Numbered from the stretch's first letter, positions 25,728 through 34,743 are shown. The stretch: 64,000 nucleotides of DNA from Trebonia sp963785645 (GCA_963785645.1 CAWAWG010000002.1:310001-374000), one strand, 5' to 3'. Program-made: numbers and translations. Notes: generated by a model not told the origin, from the letters alone.

Positions 25728-26764
25728 TGCTGGCGGGCGTGGACCTCACGGGGCTGCGGGAACTCGCCGCGGCCTGCCAGGAAGAATCCTGGGAAGCCAT
25801 GGTCAGCCTCACTGTGTCGGGGCGGCTGACCCCGGACGGGACGGCGGTGGTGGCCTGCCTGCCGATGCTGGTCGGGCCGGCCCGCGTCGTCCGGCCGTTT
25901 CGCATCGCCTTCGACGCGTCCCGTTCGCCGGCGCCCGGTGCCGGTTCGCCCGCGCCGGTCGACGGGCTGCTGGCCGCGGTCGGGGCCGACGCCGCGGCCA
26001 CGGCCGCGATCTCGCTCGCGCTGCAGGGCGCCGACCCGACCCGGATCTCAGCGCGCACCGGACTTGACGGCGCGGGCGGCATCGGCTGCTGCCTCGGCAT
26101 CTCCGGCGCGCTGGCCGACGCGCAGGCACGGACCGCGGCCGAGCACATCCGCCGGTTCGGCGTCATCCAGCGCACGGTCGCCGAGCCGGCCACGGTACGG
26201 CTGCGGGTCACGGGCGGCGGGCCGGTCCCCGGACCCGGGCCGGACGACGTCGCGTCCTGCCCGGACACTCCGTTCCCGGCCCGGTCGGTCCAGGTCGAGT
26301 GGGAGACCGGCAGCTACTCGGTCGCCCGCGCGGGCGGTGCGAGCGTGCCGGTTGACCAGCCCAAGCAGCTTTTCGGAGGCGACCGCGGCCCCGGCCCGTA
26401 CGAATACCTGCTCGCGGCCGTGGCAGCGGAGGCGCTGAGCTGGCTGGCCCGCGCGGGCGCGGAGGTGCACGTGTCTGCCCGGATTGACCTGCGGGGCATG
26501 CTCGGCGTCGCCGACAGCCCGGTCGGACTGCGGGACCTGCTTGTCCAGTTCCTGCTGCCAGCCGACTCGCCCGCGGTGGCATCGTCCGCGGTCAGCGCGG
26601 TCGGTGTTCCAGCCGAGCTGACCGCGTGGGCCGCAGACGGCGCCGTACTGCGCATTGTCCGGCGGTCGCAGGAAATCGCCGTCTCCGTCCAGACCGGACA
26701 GTACGCTGACTCGTCGCCCGCTCCGTCCGTGAGCCCCGGTGAAGGTCACTCTCTTTCCGCCTGA
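25727..26764 (+). CDS. Duplicated OsmC-like protein without peroxidatic cysteines
   Basis: 345 residues; the start codon shares a base with the upstream stop (TGATG). The second half has VPVDQPKQLFGGDRGPGPYE then YLLAAVAAEALSWLA, matching the OsmC/Ohr signature (DEP..LGGED.GPNP.ELLLAALA.C). The first half repeats it weakly as GAGSPAPVDGLLAAVGADAA. At the position of the peroxidatic cysteine there is Ala or Glu, and the second, resolving Cys region (CPV in relatives) is absent in both halves. Hydroperoxide reduction is not expected. The fold may bind an acyl or lipid-like intermediate. No homologue of this arrangement in a characterised pathway comes to mind. Confidence 0.65.
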   Translation: MLAGVDLTGLRELAAACQEESWEAMVSLTVSGRLTPDGTAVVACLPMLVGPARVVRPFRIAFDASRSPAPGAGSPAPVDGLLAAVGADAAATAAISLALQGADPTRISARTGLDGAGGIGCCLGISGALADAQARTAAEHIRRFGVIQRTVAEPATVRLRVTGGGPVPGPGPDDVASCPDTPFPARSVQVEWETGSYSVARAGGASVPVDQPKQLFGGDRGPGPYEYLLAAVAAEALSWLARAGAEVHVSARIDLRGMLGVADSPVGLRDLLVQFLLPADSPAVASSAVSAVGVPAELTAWAADGAVLRIVRRSQEIAVSVQTGQYADSSPAPSVSPGEGHSLSA

Positions 26765-26795
26765 ACGCCTGAACGCCTGAACGAGGAGACAGAAG

Positions 26796-27632
26796 ATGCC
26801 CAGGGAATGGGACGCCAAGACCTACGACTCGCTGCCGCTGCCGCACAAGTTCTGGGGCAAGCGCACGCTCGCCCGGCTGCCACTCGAAGGTCACGAGACC
26901 GTGCTCGACGCGGGGGCCGGCACCGGAAGGGATACCGCCGTCCTGCTCGACCTGCTGCCAGCGGGCCAGGTCATCGCGGTGGACAGCTCGACCGCCATGC
27001 TGGACCAGCTCCGCGGGAAACTGGACGGCAAGCTGGACCGGGTCAGGGTGATCAACGCCGACCTGACCGAGCCGCTGCCGGTCGAGCAGCCGGTCGACGC
27101 GGTGTTCAGCGTCGCCACCTTTCACTGGATCCACGATCACGCCGCCCTGTTCGCCAACATCGCCCGGGTGCTCCGCCCCGGCGGCCGGTTCGTCGCCGAA
27201 TGCGGCGGGCAGGGGTGCGTGGCCCGGGTGCTGAGTGCGGTGGAGGCGGAACTGGGCCAGCCCGCCGACGCGGCCAACTTCGCCGGCCAGGACGAGACCG
27301 TCAAGCGGCTGGAACAAGCCGGCTTCACCGACATCGAGGTCAGCCTGCTCGACGACCCGGCCCGCCTCGAGCCGGGCGAGCAGTTCTGGAGTTACCTGGG
27401 CACGGTCGTCATCGGCCCCTACCTCGACCGGCTGCCGCAGTCAGAGCACCGCGCCTTCGTGCAGCGGGTGGCCGCCCGGCTGCCCGAACCGGTGGTCGAC
27501 TATGTCCGGCTGAACATCACCGCCCGGCGCGGCTGCAGCCTGGCGGCGCGAATGAGGCCACCTCGCTGGCGCTCGGAGTCCGCATTCGCGGACGCACTGT
27601 GGTTGCCGATTCGCTGGCAAGCTCGCTCATGA
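26796..27632 (+). CDS. Class I SAM-dependent methyltransferase
   Basis: 278 residues, ATG after GAGGAGACAGAAG. Motif I VLDAGAGTGRDTAVLL, acidic loop VIAVDSSTAMLDQL, motif II VINADLTEPLP and FSVATFHWIHDH resemble trans-aconitate and SAM-dependent small-molecule methyltransferases. The leading WDAKTYD is typical of that group. Together with the HemW-like radical SAM gene it could act as a C10Q-like partner, closing a ring from a SAM-adduct, or simply methylate O, N or C. The C-terminus (RMRPPRWRSESAF) is not conserved. The stop overlaps the next start (ATGA at 27629). Confidence 0.85.
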   Translation: MPREWDAKTYDSLPLPHKFWGKRTLARLPLEGHETVLDAGAGTGRDTAVLLDLLPAGQVIAVDSSTAMLDQLRGKLDGKLDRVRVINADLTEPLPVEQPVDAVFSVATFHWIHDHAALFANIARVLRPGGRFVAECGGQGCVARVLSAVEAELGQPADAANFAGQDETVKRLEQAGFTDIEVSLLDDPARLEPGEQFWSYLGTVVIGPYLDRLPQSEHRAFVQRVAARLPEPVVDYVRLNITARRGCSLAARMRPPRWRSESAFADALWLPIRWQARS

Positions 27633-28906
27633 CCGACGCCCGGGTCGCCGTCGTGTACGACATCGGTTCCGCCTCGCCCCTGGAGATCAGCAGGCTGACC
27701 CGGCTGTTCGCCCCGATGGCGGTGCTCCTCGGCGACTCGGCGCACGCCGCCGCCATGGCGTCGTTCTTCGAGGAGTTCGATGCCGTGCTGCCTGCCTGCG
27801 CCTCCGCCGCCGAGCAGGCCGAGTTCCTGGCCCGCTGGCGTCCCACCGGGATCGTCACGTTCAGCGAGCGGATGCTGCCGCGGACCGCGGAACTGGCCGC
27901 GGCGCTCGGCCTCCCGGCTCACTCCCCGACGGTCGCCGGCCTGCTGACCAGCAAGCACCGGCAGCGTGCGGCCCTGGCCCGGGCCGGGATATCTCCGGTG
28001 CGCAGCGAACTGCTTACCGCCACCGCGCAGTGGCCGGACGCCGTTGCCCGGGTCGGGCTGCCCGCGGTGGTGAAGCCCTGCCAGGGGGAGGCGAGCCGGA
28101 ACACCTACTTGGTGACGGACTCCGCGGAGGGCGGCCGGCTGGTAGGCAGGCTCCTCGCGCAGGACGAAAGCGCTCTCGTAGCCGAGGAGTACCTGGCCGG
28201 CCTGCCCGAGCCGCGGTACGGCGATTTCGTTTCCGTGGAATGCGTGACGGTGGACGGCGCCACGGCGCCGATCGCGGTCACCGGCAAGTTCCCGCTGACG
28301 CCGCCGTTCCGCGAGGCCGGAAGCTTCTGGCCCTCGCACCTCACCCCGGCCGAGGAGCGGGAGGTGGCCGGTCTCGCGACCGCGGCGGTCCGGGCTCTAG
28401 GCATCGGCGGCGGCCTGAGTCACGTGGAAATCAAGCTCACCCCGGCGGGCCCGCGGATCCTCGAGGTAAACGGCAGGCTCGGCGGCTGCATCGCCGAACT
28501 CGCGCTGCGGGCCGTCGGCATCGACCTGTGCGAACTCGCCTGCCGCCTCGCGCTCGGCGAGACCCCGGAGGTACCGCCGGCGACCCCGGACCGGGTGTAC
28601 TTCCACCACAATTCCCTGGCGCCGACGTATCCGTGCACGGTGGCGGAGATCCGCGGCGGACTGGCCGCCTCCCAGGTACCAGGTATCAAGCGGTTCCGGC
28701 CTTACGTCGCCGTCGGCGACCGCCTAGCCGGCGGCGTGGACACCCAGCGGCTGGACCTGCTCGCCGGCGACGCGCCCGACCATGCCACGATGTCGCAGAT
28801 CCTCGCGGCGGCGCTGCGGCAGATCACGTACGTCTTCGACACGGACACGGGCCGTCGCACGCTCCCCGCCGCCGACCTTACCGTCACCTGCCGGGCGTCC
28901 AGCTGA
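27629..28906 (+). CDS. ATP-grasp carboxylate-amine ligase
   Basis: 425 residues from ATG 27629. ATP-grasp features are in order: LLTSKHRQRAALARAGI, VVKPCQGEASRNTYLV (phosphate-binding loop), VAEEYLAG, and the Mg-binding segment HVEIKLTPAGPRILEVNGRL (E and N ligands), followed by GGCIAELALRAVGIDLCEL. Such enzymes activate a carboxylate as acyl-phosphate and join it to an amine, as in dipeptide ligases. It gives cluster A a second bond-forming step besides the A/PCP/TE set. The C-terminal 90 residues (VYFHHNSLAPTYPCTV onward) match the extension of BacD-like ligases. Confidence 0.88.
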   Translation: MTDARVAVVYDIGSASPLEISRLTRLFAPMAVLLGDSAHAAAMASFFEEFDAVLPACASAAEQAEFLARWRPTGIVTFSERMLPRTAELAAALGLPAHSPTVAGLLTSKHRQRAALARAGISPVRSELLTATAQWPDAVARVGLPAVVKPCQGEASRNTYLVTDSAEGGRLVGRLLAQDESALVAEEYLAGLPEPRYGDFVSVECVTVDGATAPIAVTGKFPLTPPFREAGSFWPSHLTPAEEREVAGLATAAVRALGIGGGLSHVEIKLTPAGPRILEVNGRLGGCIAELALRAVGIDLCELACRLALGETPEVPPATPDRVYFHHNSLAPTYPCTVAEIRGGLAASQVPGIKRFRPYVAVGDRLAGGVDTQRLDLLAGDAPDHATMSQILAAALRQITYVFDTDTGRRTLPAADLTVTCRASS

Positions 28907-28916
28907 GGAGTAGCCC

Positions 28917-30416
28917 ATGGCACCGACCGCACCGCGGTGCATCCACCAGGCCGTCAGTGCCCAGGCGAGGCGGAACCCGCGCGCGGCGGCACTGGTTTAC
29001 CGCGGTGCCGCCACCGACTACCGCACGCTCGACGCGGCCGCCGATGCCTGCGCGGCCGAGCTCGTCCGGGCCGGCATCCGCCCCGGCGCGATCGTCCCGG
29101 TGATCCTGCCGCGTACCCCGCACCTGATCGTGGCGCTGCTGGCGATACTGAAGTGCGGTGCGGCCTACGCCGCGTTCGACCGCAGGTGGCCCGCGGAACG
29201 CGTAGCGTCGCTGCTCGCGCTGGTCCAGCCGCCCCTGGTGATCGCCTGCCCGGACGATCTGGTGACCGACCGTCCCCGCTGGGACCCGAGCACGCGCGAC
29301 GTTGCCCGCTGGGCCGCGACGGGCGCGGGCGCACCCGGTGAAGAACACCTAACCGCGGCTGCCGACCCGGACGCCCCCGCCTGCGTCTTCTTCACCTCAG
29401 GGACAACCGGGGCGCCCAAGGGGGTGGTGTCACCGCACCGGGCCACCACCCGCCTGTTCGCCGGGGACGGCCCGCTCGCCTTCGGCCCGGGCCGGGTCAT
29501 GTGCCAGGCCGCACCGCCCGCATGGGACGCCTTCAGCCTGGAACTCTGGGGCATGCTCACCACCGGCGGCACGGCCGTCATCGTCGAGCACGACCACCTG
29601 CTGCCGCATGTTCTCGAGCAGTTGGTGAGCGAGCACGGGGTCAACACCCTCTGGCTCACCGCGTCGCTGTTCAACCTGTTCACCGACCTGGAACCGGAGT
29701 GCTTCACGGGGCTGGAACGGGTCATCACCGGCGGCGAGAGACTCTCCGGGCCGCACGTGGGCCGCTTTCTTGACCATCACCCCGGCATCGGCCTGACCAA
29801 CGGCTACGGTCCGGTCGAGACGTGCGTGTTCGCCACCTGCCACTCCGTCGGCCGACCGGACCTCGACGCCCCGGACGGCATCCCGCTCGGCCGCCCGGTA
29901 CCGGAAACCCGCGTGCACGTCATCGACGGGGAAATATGCGTCAGCGGCGCCGGGGTGGCCCTCGGCTACCTCGGGCAGCACGACCGCACCGCGGACCGGT
30001 TCGTAGACCGTGTCATTGACGGCGAGCGGGTCCGGGTCTACCGGACCGGCGACCGCGGACGGCTGGACGCCGGCGGCGTGCTGCACTTCCTGGGCCGCGC
30101 CGACCGCCAGGTGAAGGTGCGCGGCTACCGGATCGAGCCCGCCGAGATCGAGTCCGCGGCCGGCCGCCTGACCGGCGTGCGCCAGTGCGTGGTGGTCCCC
30201 GTCCCCGCCGCGGACGCCCGGCCCGATTCCTACGAGAAGCTCGCGCTGTTTTTCACGGCCGGGGATTGCGCCGCGGCCGACCCGCTGACCGTCCGCGAGC
30301 GCCTGGCCGCCAGGCTGCCACGGTACGCCGTGCCCGAGATCATCCGGCAGGTGCCCGTCATCCCGGTGACCGCGCACGGCAAGACCGACGCCGGCGCGCT
30401 CCCTGGCGACCCTTAA
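28917..30416 (+). CDS. Free-standing NRPS adenylation domain
   Basis: 499 residues, ATG after GAGGAG. Core motifs: A3 FTSGTTGAPKGV, A5 NGYGPVETC, A7 VYRTGDRG, A8 GRADRQVKVRGYRIEPAEIE, A10 TAHGKTDAGAL with the catalytic Lys. There is no carrier or condensation domain, so it loads a carrier in trans, most simply the PCP-TE at 21598. The A4 region AWDAFSLELWG places Asp at the amino-group-binding position, which indicates an alpha-amino acid substrate. I cannot assign which one from the pocket. Last gene of the operon; 30417-30493 has no further feature. Confidence 0.9.
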   Translation: MAPTAPRCIHQAVSAQARRNPRAAALVYRGAATDYRTLDAAADACAAELVRAGIRPGAIVPVILPRTPHLIVALLAILKCGAAYAAFDRRWPAERVASLLALVQPPLVIACPDDLVTDRPRWDPSTRDVARWAATGAGAPGEEHLTAAADPDAPACVFFTSGTTGAPKGVVSPHRATTRLFAGDGPLAFGPGRVMCQAAPPAWDAFSLELWGMLTTGGTAVIVEHDHLLPHVLEQLVSEHGVNTLWLTASLFNLFTDLEPECFTGLERVITGGERLSGPHVGRFLDHHPGIGLTNGYGPVETCVFATCHSVGRPDLDAPDGIPLGRPVPETRVHVIDGEICVSGAGVALGYLGQHDRTADRFVDRVIDGERVRVYRTGDRGRLDAGGVLHFLGRADRQVKVRGYRIEPAEIESAAGRLTGVRQCVVVPVPAADARPDSYEKLALFFTAGDCAAADPLTVRERLAARLPRYAVPEIIRQVPVIPVTAHGKTDAGALPGDP

Positions 30417-30493
30417 GCCCTCGCTCGGCTAACCGGCGGGCTCGTTGCTAGGCCGGGGCTGCCCCGCATGCAGCCGACGCCTCGCCCGGGCTA

Positions 30494-31171
30494 CTACTGG
30501 CTCTGGCCGCCGTCTCCCGGCTGGACCCCGGCCTGTACGTAGCCGACAAACAGCGCCGGGCCCCGGAGGGTGCCGGAGCACTCGCCGTATCCGCCAGCTG
30601 GAGTCGGCATGGAGAGGAAGATGGCGGCATGCTCACCCGGCGGGTACACCCGCAGCCCGCGAACCGGGACCGGCTTGCACTGCGACGGCGTGAACGCCGC
30701 GGCGTCCACGACGTCGAGCGGGGCCGACGCCAGCGCACCTGGCGTCAAGATCACGGTCTTCTCCGCGCTCCCGGTTGGATCCGTCTCCCGCACGGCGGCG
30801 GCGCCCACCTGATGGCCGTCCGCGCCGGCGACCCAGGAGACGCCGGGGTAACCGTACAGCGTGCACGTAAACGGTCCAACGTTCCGCAGCTGCAGACCCG
30901 TGTGGTTCTGGGACATGCCGGCCCCCTCGCCACCGCCGAGGCTGAGCTGAAGATCGGCCGACGTACACGCCGGTGTCCCTGACGCGGCAGAACCCGATCC
31001 GGCGGCACTCGTCGCAGCAGCCGACGGCACCACGCTCGCGGCCGGGGTACCCGAACCCGGGGCACCGGACGCGGAACTAGCGGGGGCGGCAGCCGATGTT
31101 GACGAGGCGGCACATCCCGCGGCGAGTACACCCGCAGCGAGCAGCGGAACGGCAAGCAGCGTATTTTTCAC
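30494..31171 (-). CDS. DUF4232 lipoprotein
   Basis: 225 residues. Lipoprotein signal MKNTLLAVPLLAAGVLAAGC with the lipobox LAAGC, a Ser/Ala/Pro-rich linker to about residue 65, then a DUF4232 domain (CTSADLQLSLGGGEGAGMSQ, GPFTCTLYGYPGVSW, VYPPGEHAAIFL). DUF4232 proteins are anchored on the outer face of the membrane in actinobacteria; their function is unknown. It converges on cluster A and is probably unrelated to it. Confidence 0.85.
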   Translation of the reverse strand: MKNTLLAVPLLAAGVLAAGCAASSTSAAAPASSASGAPGSGTPAASVVPSAAATSAAGSGSAASGTPACTSADLQLSLGGGEGAGMSQNHTGLQLRNVGPFTCTLYGYPGVSWVAGADGHQVGAAAVRETDPTGSAEKTVILTPGALASAPLDVVDAAAFTPSQCKPVPVRGLRVYPPGEHAAIFLSMPTPAGGYGECSGTLRGPALFVGYVQAGVQPGDGGQSQ

Positions 31172-31462
31172 GGGTCCTCAATCCTGGCCGGACGTGCGTA
31201 ACGTCGATATCCGTTTACTACTGCCCTCTACGACGCCGCGGCGCCTTCCCCGGTTGGGCCGCGTCTCCCGCCGGGACCGGAACCCGGTGCCGGTGCGCGC
31301 GCGTGTCCCGGGCGAGCGGGCCGGTTCCGGCCAGCGGCGCCCGTCTGGGCACGCTGGCGTCGAGTGCCCGGCCAGGTTGTCCGCGGAGCCCCGGCGCCCG
31401 TCGACGGCGGCGGCGCGGGCTGCCCTGGCACGGCTCGTCGGCCGGCCGGGACATCTGTCCTA

Positions 31463-31486
31463 TTAAAGCTTAGATATTTGCTTTAA
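31463..31486. other. Short AT-rich inverted repeat in a gene-free gap
   Basis: TTAAAGC (31463-31469) and GCTTTAA (31480-31486) flank a 10-nt AT-rich loop in the 445-bp gap 31172-31616. It could be a terminator or operator. Nothing else in this gap looks coding. Confidence 0.3.
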
Positions 31487-31616
31487 GTGGCACTATGGCT
31501 GGCGAACGAGAGGTTCTGCGAGAGAGGAACCTGAATCTCACAGGGTGTAATTCGCTGGATTTGTTTAAGAGATTTCTGCGCCTGGCGCTGATGAGGCAGT
31601 CCCGTCGAAGGAGCGG

Positions 31617-31916
31617 TCAGTCCCTGCCGGGCGCGGCCAGCGGCCAGCCCCCCTCCGCGAGGCGCGAGCGGACCCGGGCGACCTCGGAATCGCTGACCGG
31701 AGTGCGGGTGATGGCGCCGATCGCCTTCTTGATCTCCTGCGCTGACTGCGGGTCGGCGGAGAAGGCCAACTCGTCGGCGATCAGCGTCATCTCATCGTCG
31801 GTGAGATGGGTGCCGAGCAGGGCGACCAGCGGTATGTAGTCGTGACTGGGCACGCCGTCGGGGTAGCCCGCGCGGAGCCAGTCGACGATCCTGGCGAGGA
31901 AAGCGGGAAGCGCCAT
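31617..31916 (-). CDS. DUF3349 protein
   Basis: 99 residues. MALPAFLARIVDWLRAGYPD and YIPLVALLGTHLTDDEMTLI followed by ITRTPVSDSEVARVRSRLAEGGW is the compact all-helical DUF3349 pattern known mainly from mycobacteria and relatives. Function unknown; structures of relatives show a small helical bundle. Single gene with its own short leader. Confidence 0.85.
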   Translation of the reverse strand: MALPAFLARIVDWLRAGYPDGVPSHDYIPLVALLGTHLTDDEMTLIADELAFSADPQSAQEIKKAIGAITRTPVSDSEVARVRSRLAEGGWPLAAPGRD

Positions 31917-32097
31917 GGTCCTTCACCGTGCCTTCTTGTGAGCCTGCGGGCCGCCAACTGCGTGCGCAGACGCGACTGGCCGGCCTGGTCCCTTTCATGA
32001 TGCCCTGGCGGTGCCCTCGGTCACCGGCACAGCGAGGAAGCAGACGCCGCAAATGCCTGTGCCGCCGGGCATTGCAGCCGGCGCGTAGGATCGAGCG

Positions 32098-32753
32098 GTG
32101 GCCGAGGTCCGGGAGTGCGCGCAGTGCGGGACCTCGTTCACCCCGGGGCGGGAGCACGCGCGGTTCTGCTCGGCCCGCTGCCGGATGGCGTGGAACCGTG
32201 AGCACGCCGGGGTGGCCGCCGCCCCGGCGGTCGCGATCGGCTGGTCCGTCACCGCGATGACCGAGGCAGCCGGGCGGCTCGCCGCCGCAGGGTGGGAATT
32301 GCCCCGCCTGGCAGCCGCCGTCGCGGAAGCCGTCTGGTGGGTCACCCTGGTGGACGCGACGCTGGTCCGCTACCACCCCCGCGACTACGAGACGGCCCTG
32401 GCGGGCACGGGCGCGCGGCGGCGGGAGACCGAGGAGACCCTGGCGGGCCTGCGGTACGTCCGCAACCAGCTCGGCAGCTCAGCCGACCCCGCCGCCTTCA
32501 TCCGCCCGGCCGGCGCGGCGACGACAGCATCGCCTGGGCGTGGAGCCCGCTGCCCGAGCCGGACCTCGAAGCGCTCACCCCGCGGGCACGGCAGTGGGAG
32601 CTGGGCCGCTACCGTGCCTACCAGGCGCGCCTGGCCGGGCACGGCATCGCGGCGACCTTCGCCCGCTGCACCCAGTTCCTCACCCGGGCCGCGAGCCTCC
32701 CCGGCACTGCCTGGCCGGGCCAGGCCGCCCGGGACCAGGCCGGGGGAAGATGA
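32098..32753 (+). CDS. Zinc-finger hypothetical protein, apparent frameshift
   Basis: GTG at 32098. The N-terminus CAQCGTSFTPGREHARFCSARCRMAWNR holds four cysteines in CX2C...CX3C spacing, a small zinc ribbon. It is followed by SVTAMTEAAGRLAAAG and LAGLRYVRNQLGSSADPAAF. Near 32515 the frame changes and continues as DDSIAWAWSPLPEPDLEA through ARCTQFLTRAAS to 32753. The segments align end to end with the intact neighbour at 32897 (LAGLRYIRGQLGYHADPADF, then AAWTWSPVSPP), so the frameshift is real in this sequence. It may be a sequencing error or inactivation. Confidence 0.65.
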
Positions 32754-32896
32754 CCCGCAAGCCCGCGCTCACGTCCCGTCAGCTTCTTGTTCACCATCTG
32801 TTCACCATGCGGCTAGCCTGGCACGGTGACAGCCCTAAGCCCGGCGGCAGCCCGGCCGGTATCCCCGGGTACCGCCGACACGATGCGTAACATAGC

Positions 32897-33514
32897 GTGA
32901 TGGCGCAAGCCCGACAGTCCGAGCAGCCCGGCCCCGTCCCGGGGCCGCGACCCGGCCGCGACACCCCCCGGACCGGGAGATACGACAGCGTGCCCGCCGG
33001 CAGCGGCCTGGCCTGGTCCCTGACCGCCGTGTCCGGTGCCCTGCGCCGGCTCGCCGCCGCAACCGACACCCCGCAAGCGGTCACGGCGGCCACCGAGGCC
33101 CTGTGGTGGATCACCACCGCTGACGCCGCCCTCAACCGCGACCACCCCGCGCCCTGCAGCCGCGCCCTCGCCGCCCTCGACCCCGCCGCCCGCCGGGCCG
33201 TCGAAAGATCCCTGGCCGGCCTGCGGTACATCCGCGGGCAGCTCGGCTACCACGCCGACCCCGCCGACTTCATCCAGGCGCAACCCCGCCCCGGCAGCGG
33301 CAACGGCACGCCCGCAGCCTGGACCTGGAGCCCCGTCTCCCCGCCGTCCCCGCAGCGCGGCGGCGCGCGGGAGGCCAGCCCGTACCGGGAATACCGGGCG
33401 CAGCTCGCCGGACGGCCCCTCGCCGAGGCACTGAAACTGACCGCCGGCTTCCTCGCCCAGGCCCACGCCGCCGCCAGCGCCCGGCCCGGCGGCATCTCCG
33501 CGCCGACGGGCTAG
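32897..33514 (+). CDS. Hypothetical protein, paralogue of the preceding gene
   Basis: 205 residues from GTG 32897 or ATG 32900. A proline/arginine-rich N-terminus replaces the zinc finger of its neighbour. The shared domain runs from SLTAVSGALRRLAAATDTPQ through EALWWITTADAALNRDHP and LAGLRYIRGQLGYHADPADF to REYRAQLAGRPLAEALKL. Conserved Trp, Arg and Asp residues suggest a helical binding domain. I do not recognise the family; tandem copies suggest local duplication. Confidence 0.65.
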   Translation: MMAQARQSEQPGPVPGPRPGRDTPRTGRYDSVPAGSGLAWSLTAVSGALRRLAAATDTPQAVTAATEALWWITTADAALNRDHPAPCSRALAALDPAARRAVERSLAGLRYIRGQLGYHADPADFIQAQPRPGSGNGTPAAWTWSPVSPPSPQRGGAREASPYREYRAQLAGRPLAEALKLTAGFLAQAHAAASARPGGISAPTG

Positions 33515-33537
33515 ACCGCACCCGCTACGCTCTTGGG

Positions 33538-34173
33538 ATGGTCGGACACCGCAGGGAATTCGACGGCTCGCTGGAAGGCATCGAGGCCAAGGTCATCGAG
33601 CTGTTCGCGATGATCGCCGAGGACCTGCCCGCCGCCACCCGGTCCCTGATCGGCGACAGCGGCGAGACCGCCAGGACCCTCGCCGGGCGCGAGCAGGTCA
33701 TTGACGCCCTCTACCTCGAGATCGAGCACCTGGCCAGCCGGGAAATCCTGCTCCAGGCACCCGTCGCGTCCGACCTGCGGTTCCTGCTCACCGTCCTGCG
33801 GGTCGCCCCCGAACTCGAACGCTCCCACGACCTCGTCATCAACATCGCCTCCCGCGCCGGCCTCATCCCGGCCACCGACCTGACCCCCGCCGTCCTCGAC
33901 CGCACCGCCCAGACAGCCGACCTCGCCTCCGCCATGTGGCAGCAGGCCGCCGACGCCTGGTATAACCGCGACCGCAGCGCCGCCGCCGCACTCAGCCAGC
34001 GCGGCACGGAAATGAACCAGCTCCACGCCCGCCTGACAGCCGAGATCGCCGCAGCCCGGATGCCAGTTCCCACGGCAATGGAGATGGCACTGACAGCACG
34101 CGACTACGAGCGCCTCGGCGCGCACGCCGTCAACATCACCCGCCGGGTCATCTACCTCGCCGGCACGGGCTGA
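33538..34173 (+). CDS. phoU: PhoU-family phosphate regulator
   Basis: 211 residues from ATG 33538. Two three-helix PhoU repeats are visible: FDGSLEGIEAKVIELFAM and IDALYLEIEHLASREILLQ in the first half, RDRSAAAALSQRGTEMNQL and ARDYERLGAHAVNITRRVIY in the second. ERSHDLVINIA and ERLGAHAVNI carry the metal-binding ExxxDHxxN-like pattern (here E..HD..N and E..AH..N). PhoU dampens PhoR/PhoB-type phosphate signalling and Pst uptake. No pst genes are adjacent. Confidence 0.88.
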   Translation: MVGHRREFDGSLEGIEAKVIELFAMIAEDLPAATRSLIGDSGETARTLAGREQVIDALYLEIEHLASREILLQAPVASDLRFLLTVLRVAPELERSHDLVINIASRAGLIPATDLTPAVLDRTAQTADLASAMWQQAADAWYNRDRSAAAALSQRGTEMNQLHARLTAEIAAARMPVPTAMEMALTARDYERLGAHAVNITRRVIYLAGTG

Positions 34174-34699
34174 CACGCCCGGCTCCCGGCCAGCAACCGC
34201 GCAAACCTGAACCGACCGGCCAACCGCGCGGGCCTGTCGGGCCCGTTACCGTCACGAAATATGGGACAGACCCACCACGGTGACCATAGTCGTCGTCTTT
34301 GCCTAGCTTGATCTCCATCGCCGCCTGGCAGGCGCAACGCGTCCTGCCTGGCCCCCGCGGCGTACTCGCCGAGCACCGCCGCGTTGTCGTTCAGCGGTTG
34401 ATGACGGTCAGCCGCCGCCCACAGGCCGCTGCCATCGCGCTGATCCGGCGCGGGAGGCCCGGGCCGGAGATGATCAGGTCTCACTGATGGTCCTCTCGGG
34501 TCCTTTCCCGCTCGTACCGTGAGTCACTTACCTTGTTACGCACACCGCGGCGCGAACCTTCGACCGGCCGCAAACCGGTGTCAGGCTCCCGGGCAGCCCC
34601 TGGTGTCGCGGACTTCAGGTAACCGCTCACGCTCAGACCCAGCCGGCCAGGCGCGGCACCCACATCCGGACACCGACGATAAAAGTCACCCCATCGTCT

Positions 34700-34729
34700 T
34701 GACGCTTCCCGTAAAAACTCCTCAATATG
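34700..34729 (+). promoter_or_regulatory. Promoter upstream of the GH92 gene
   Basis: TTGACG (34700-34705), an 18-bp spacer and CAATAT (34724-34729), with a LacI-type operator 15 bp further on. Together they form a standard repressible promoter. The rest of 34174-34904 has no gene that I can support. Confidence 0.5.
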
Positions 34730-34743
34730 AAACAGGAGAGCTC

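Noticed and set aside
26807..27628. Upstream in-frame extension of the ATP-grasp gene to 26807
   Set aside because: The extension is the shifted frame of the methyltransferase; the coupled ATG at 27629 gives a normal-length ATP-grasp enzyme.
34152..34487. Short frames on both strands after phoU
   Set aside because: Low-complexity translations, no conserved block, no clear start site.
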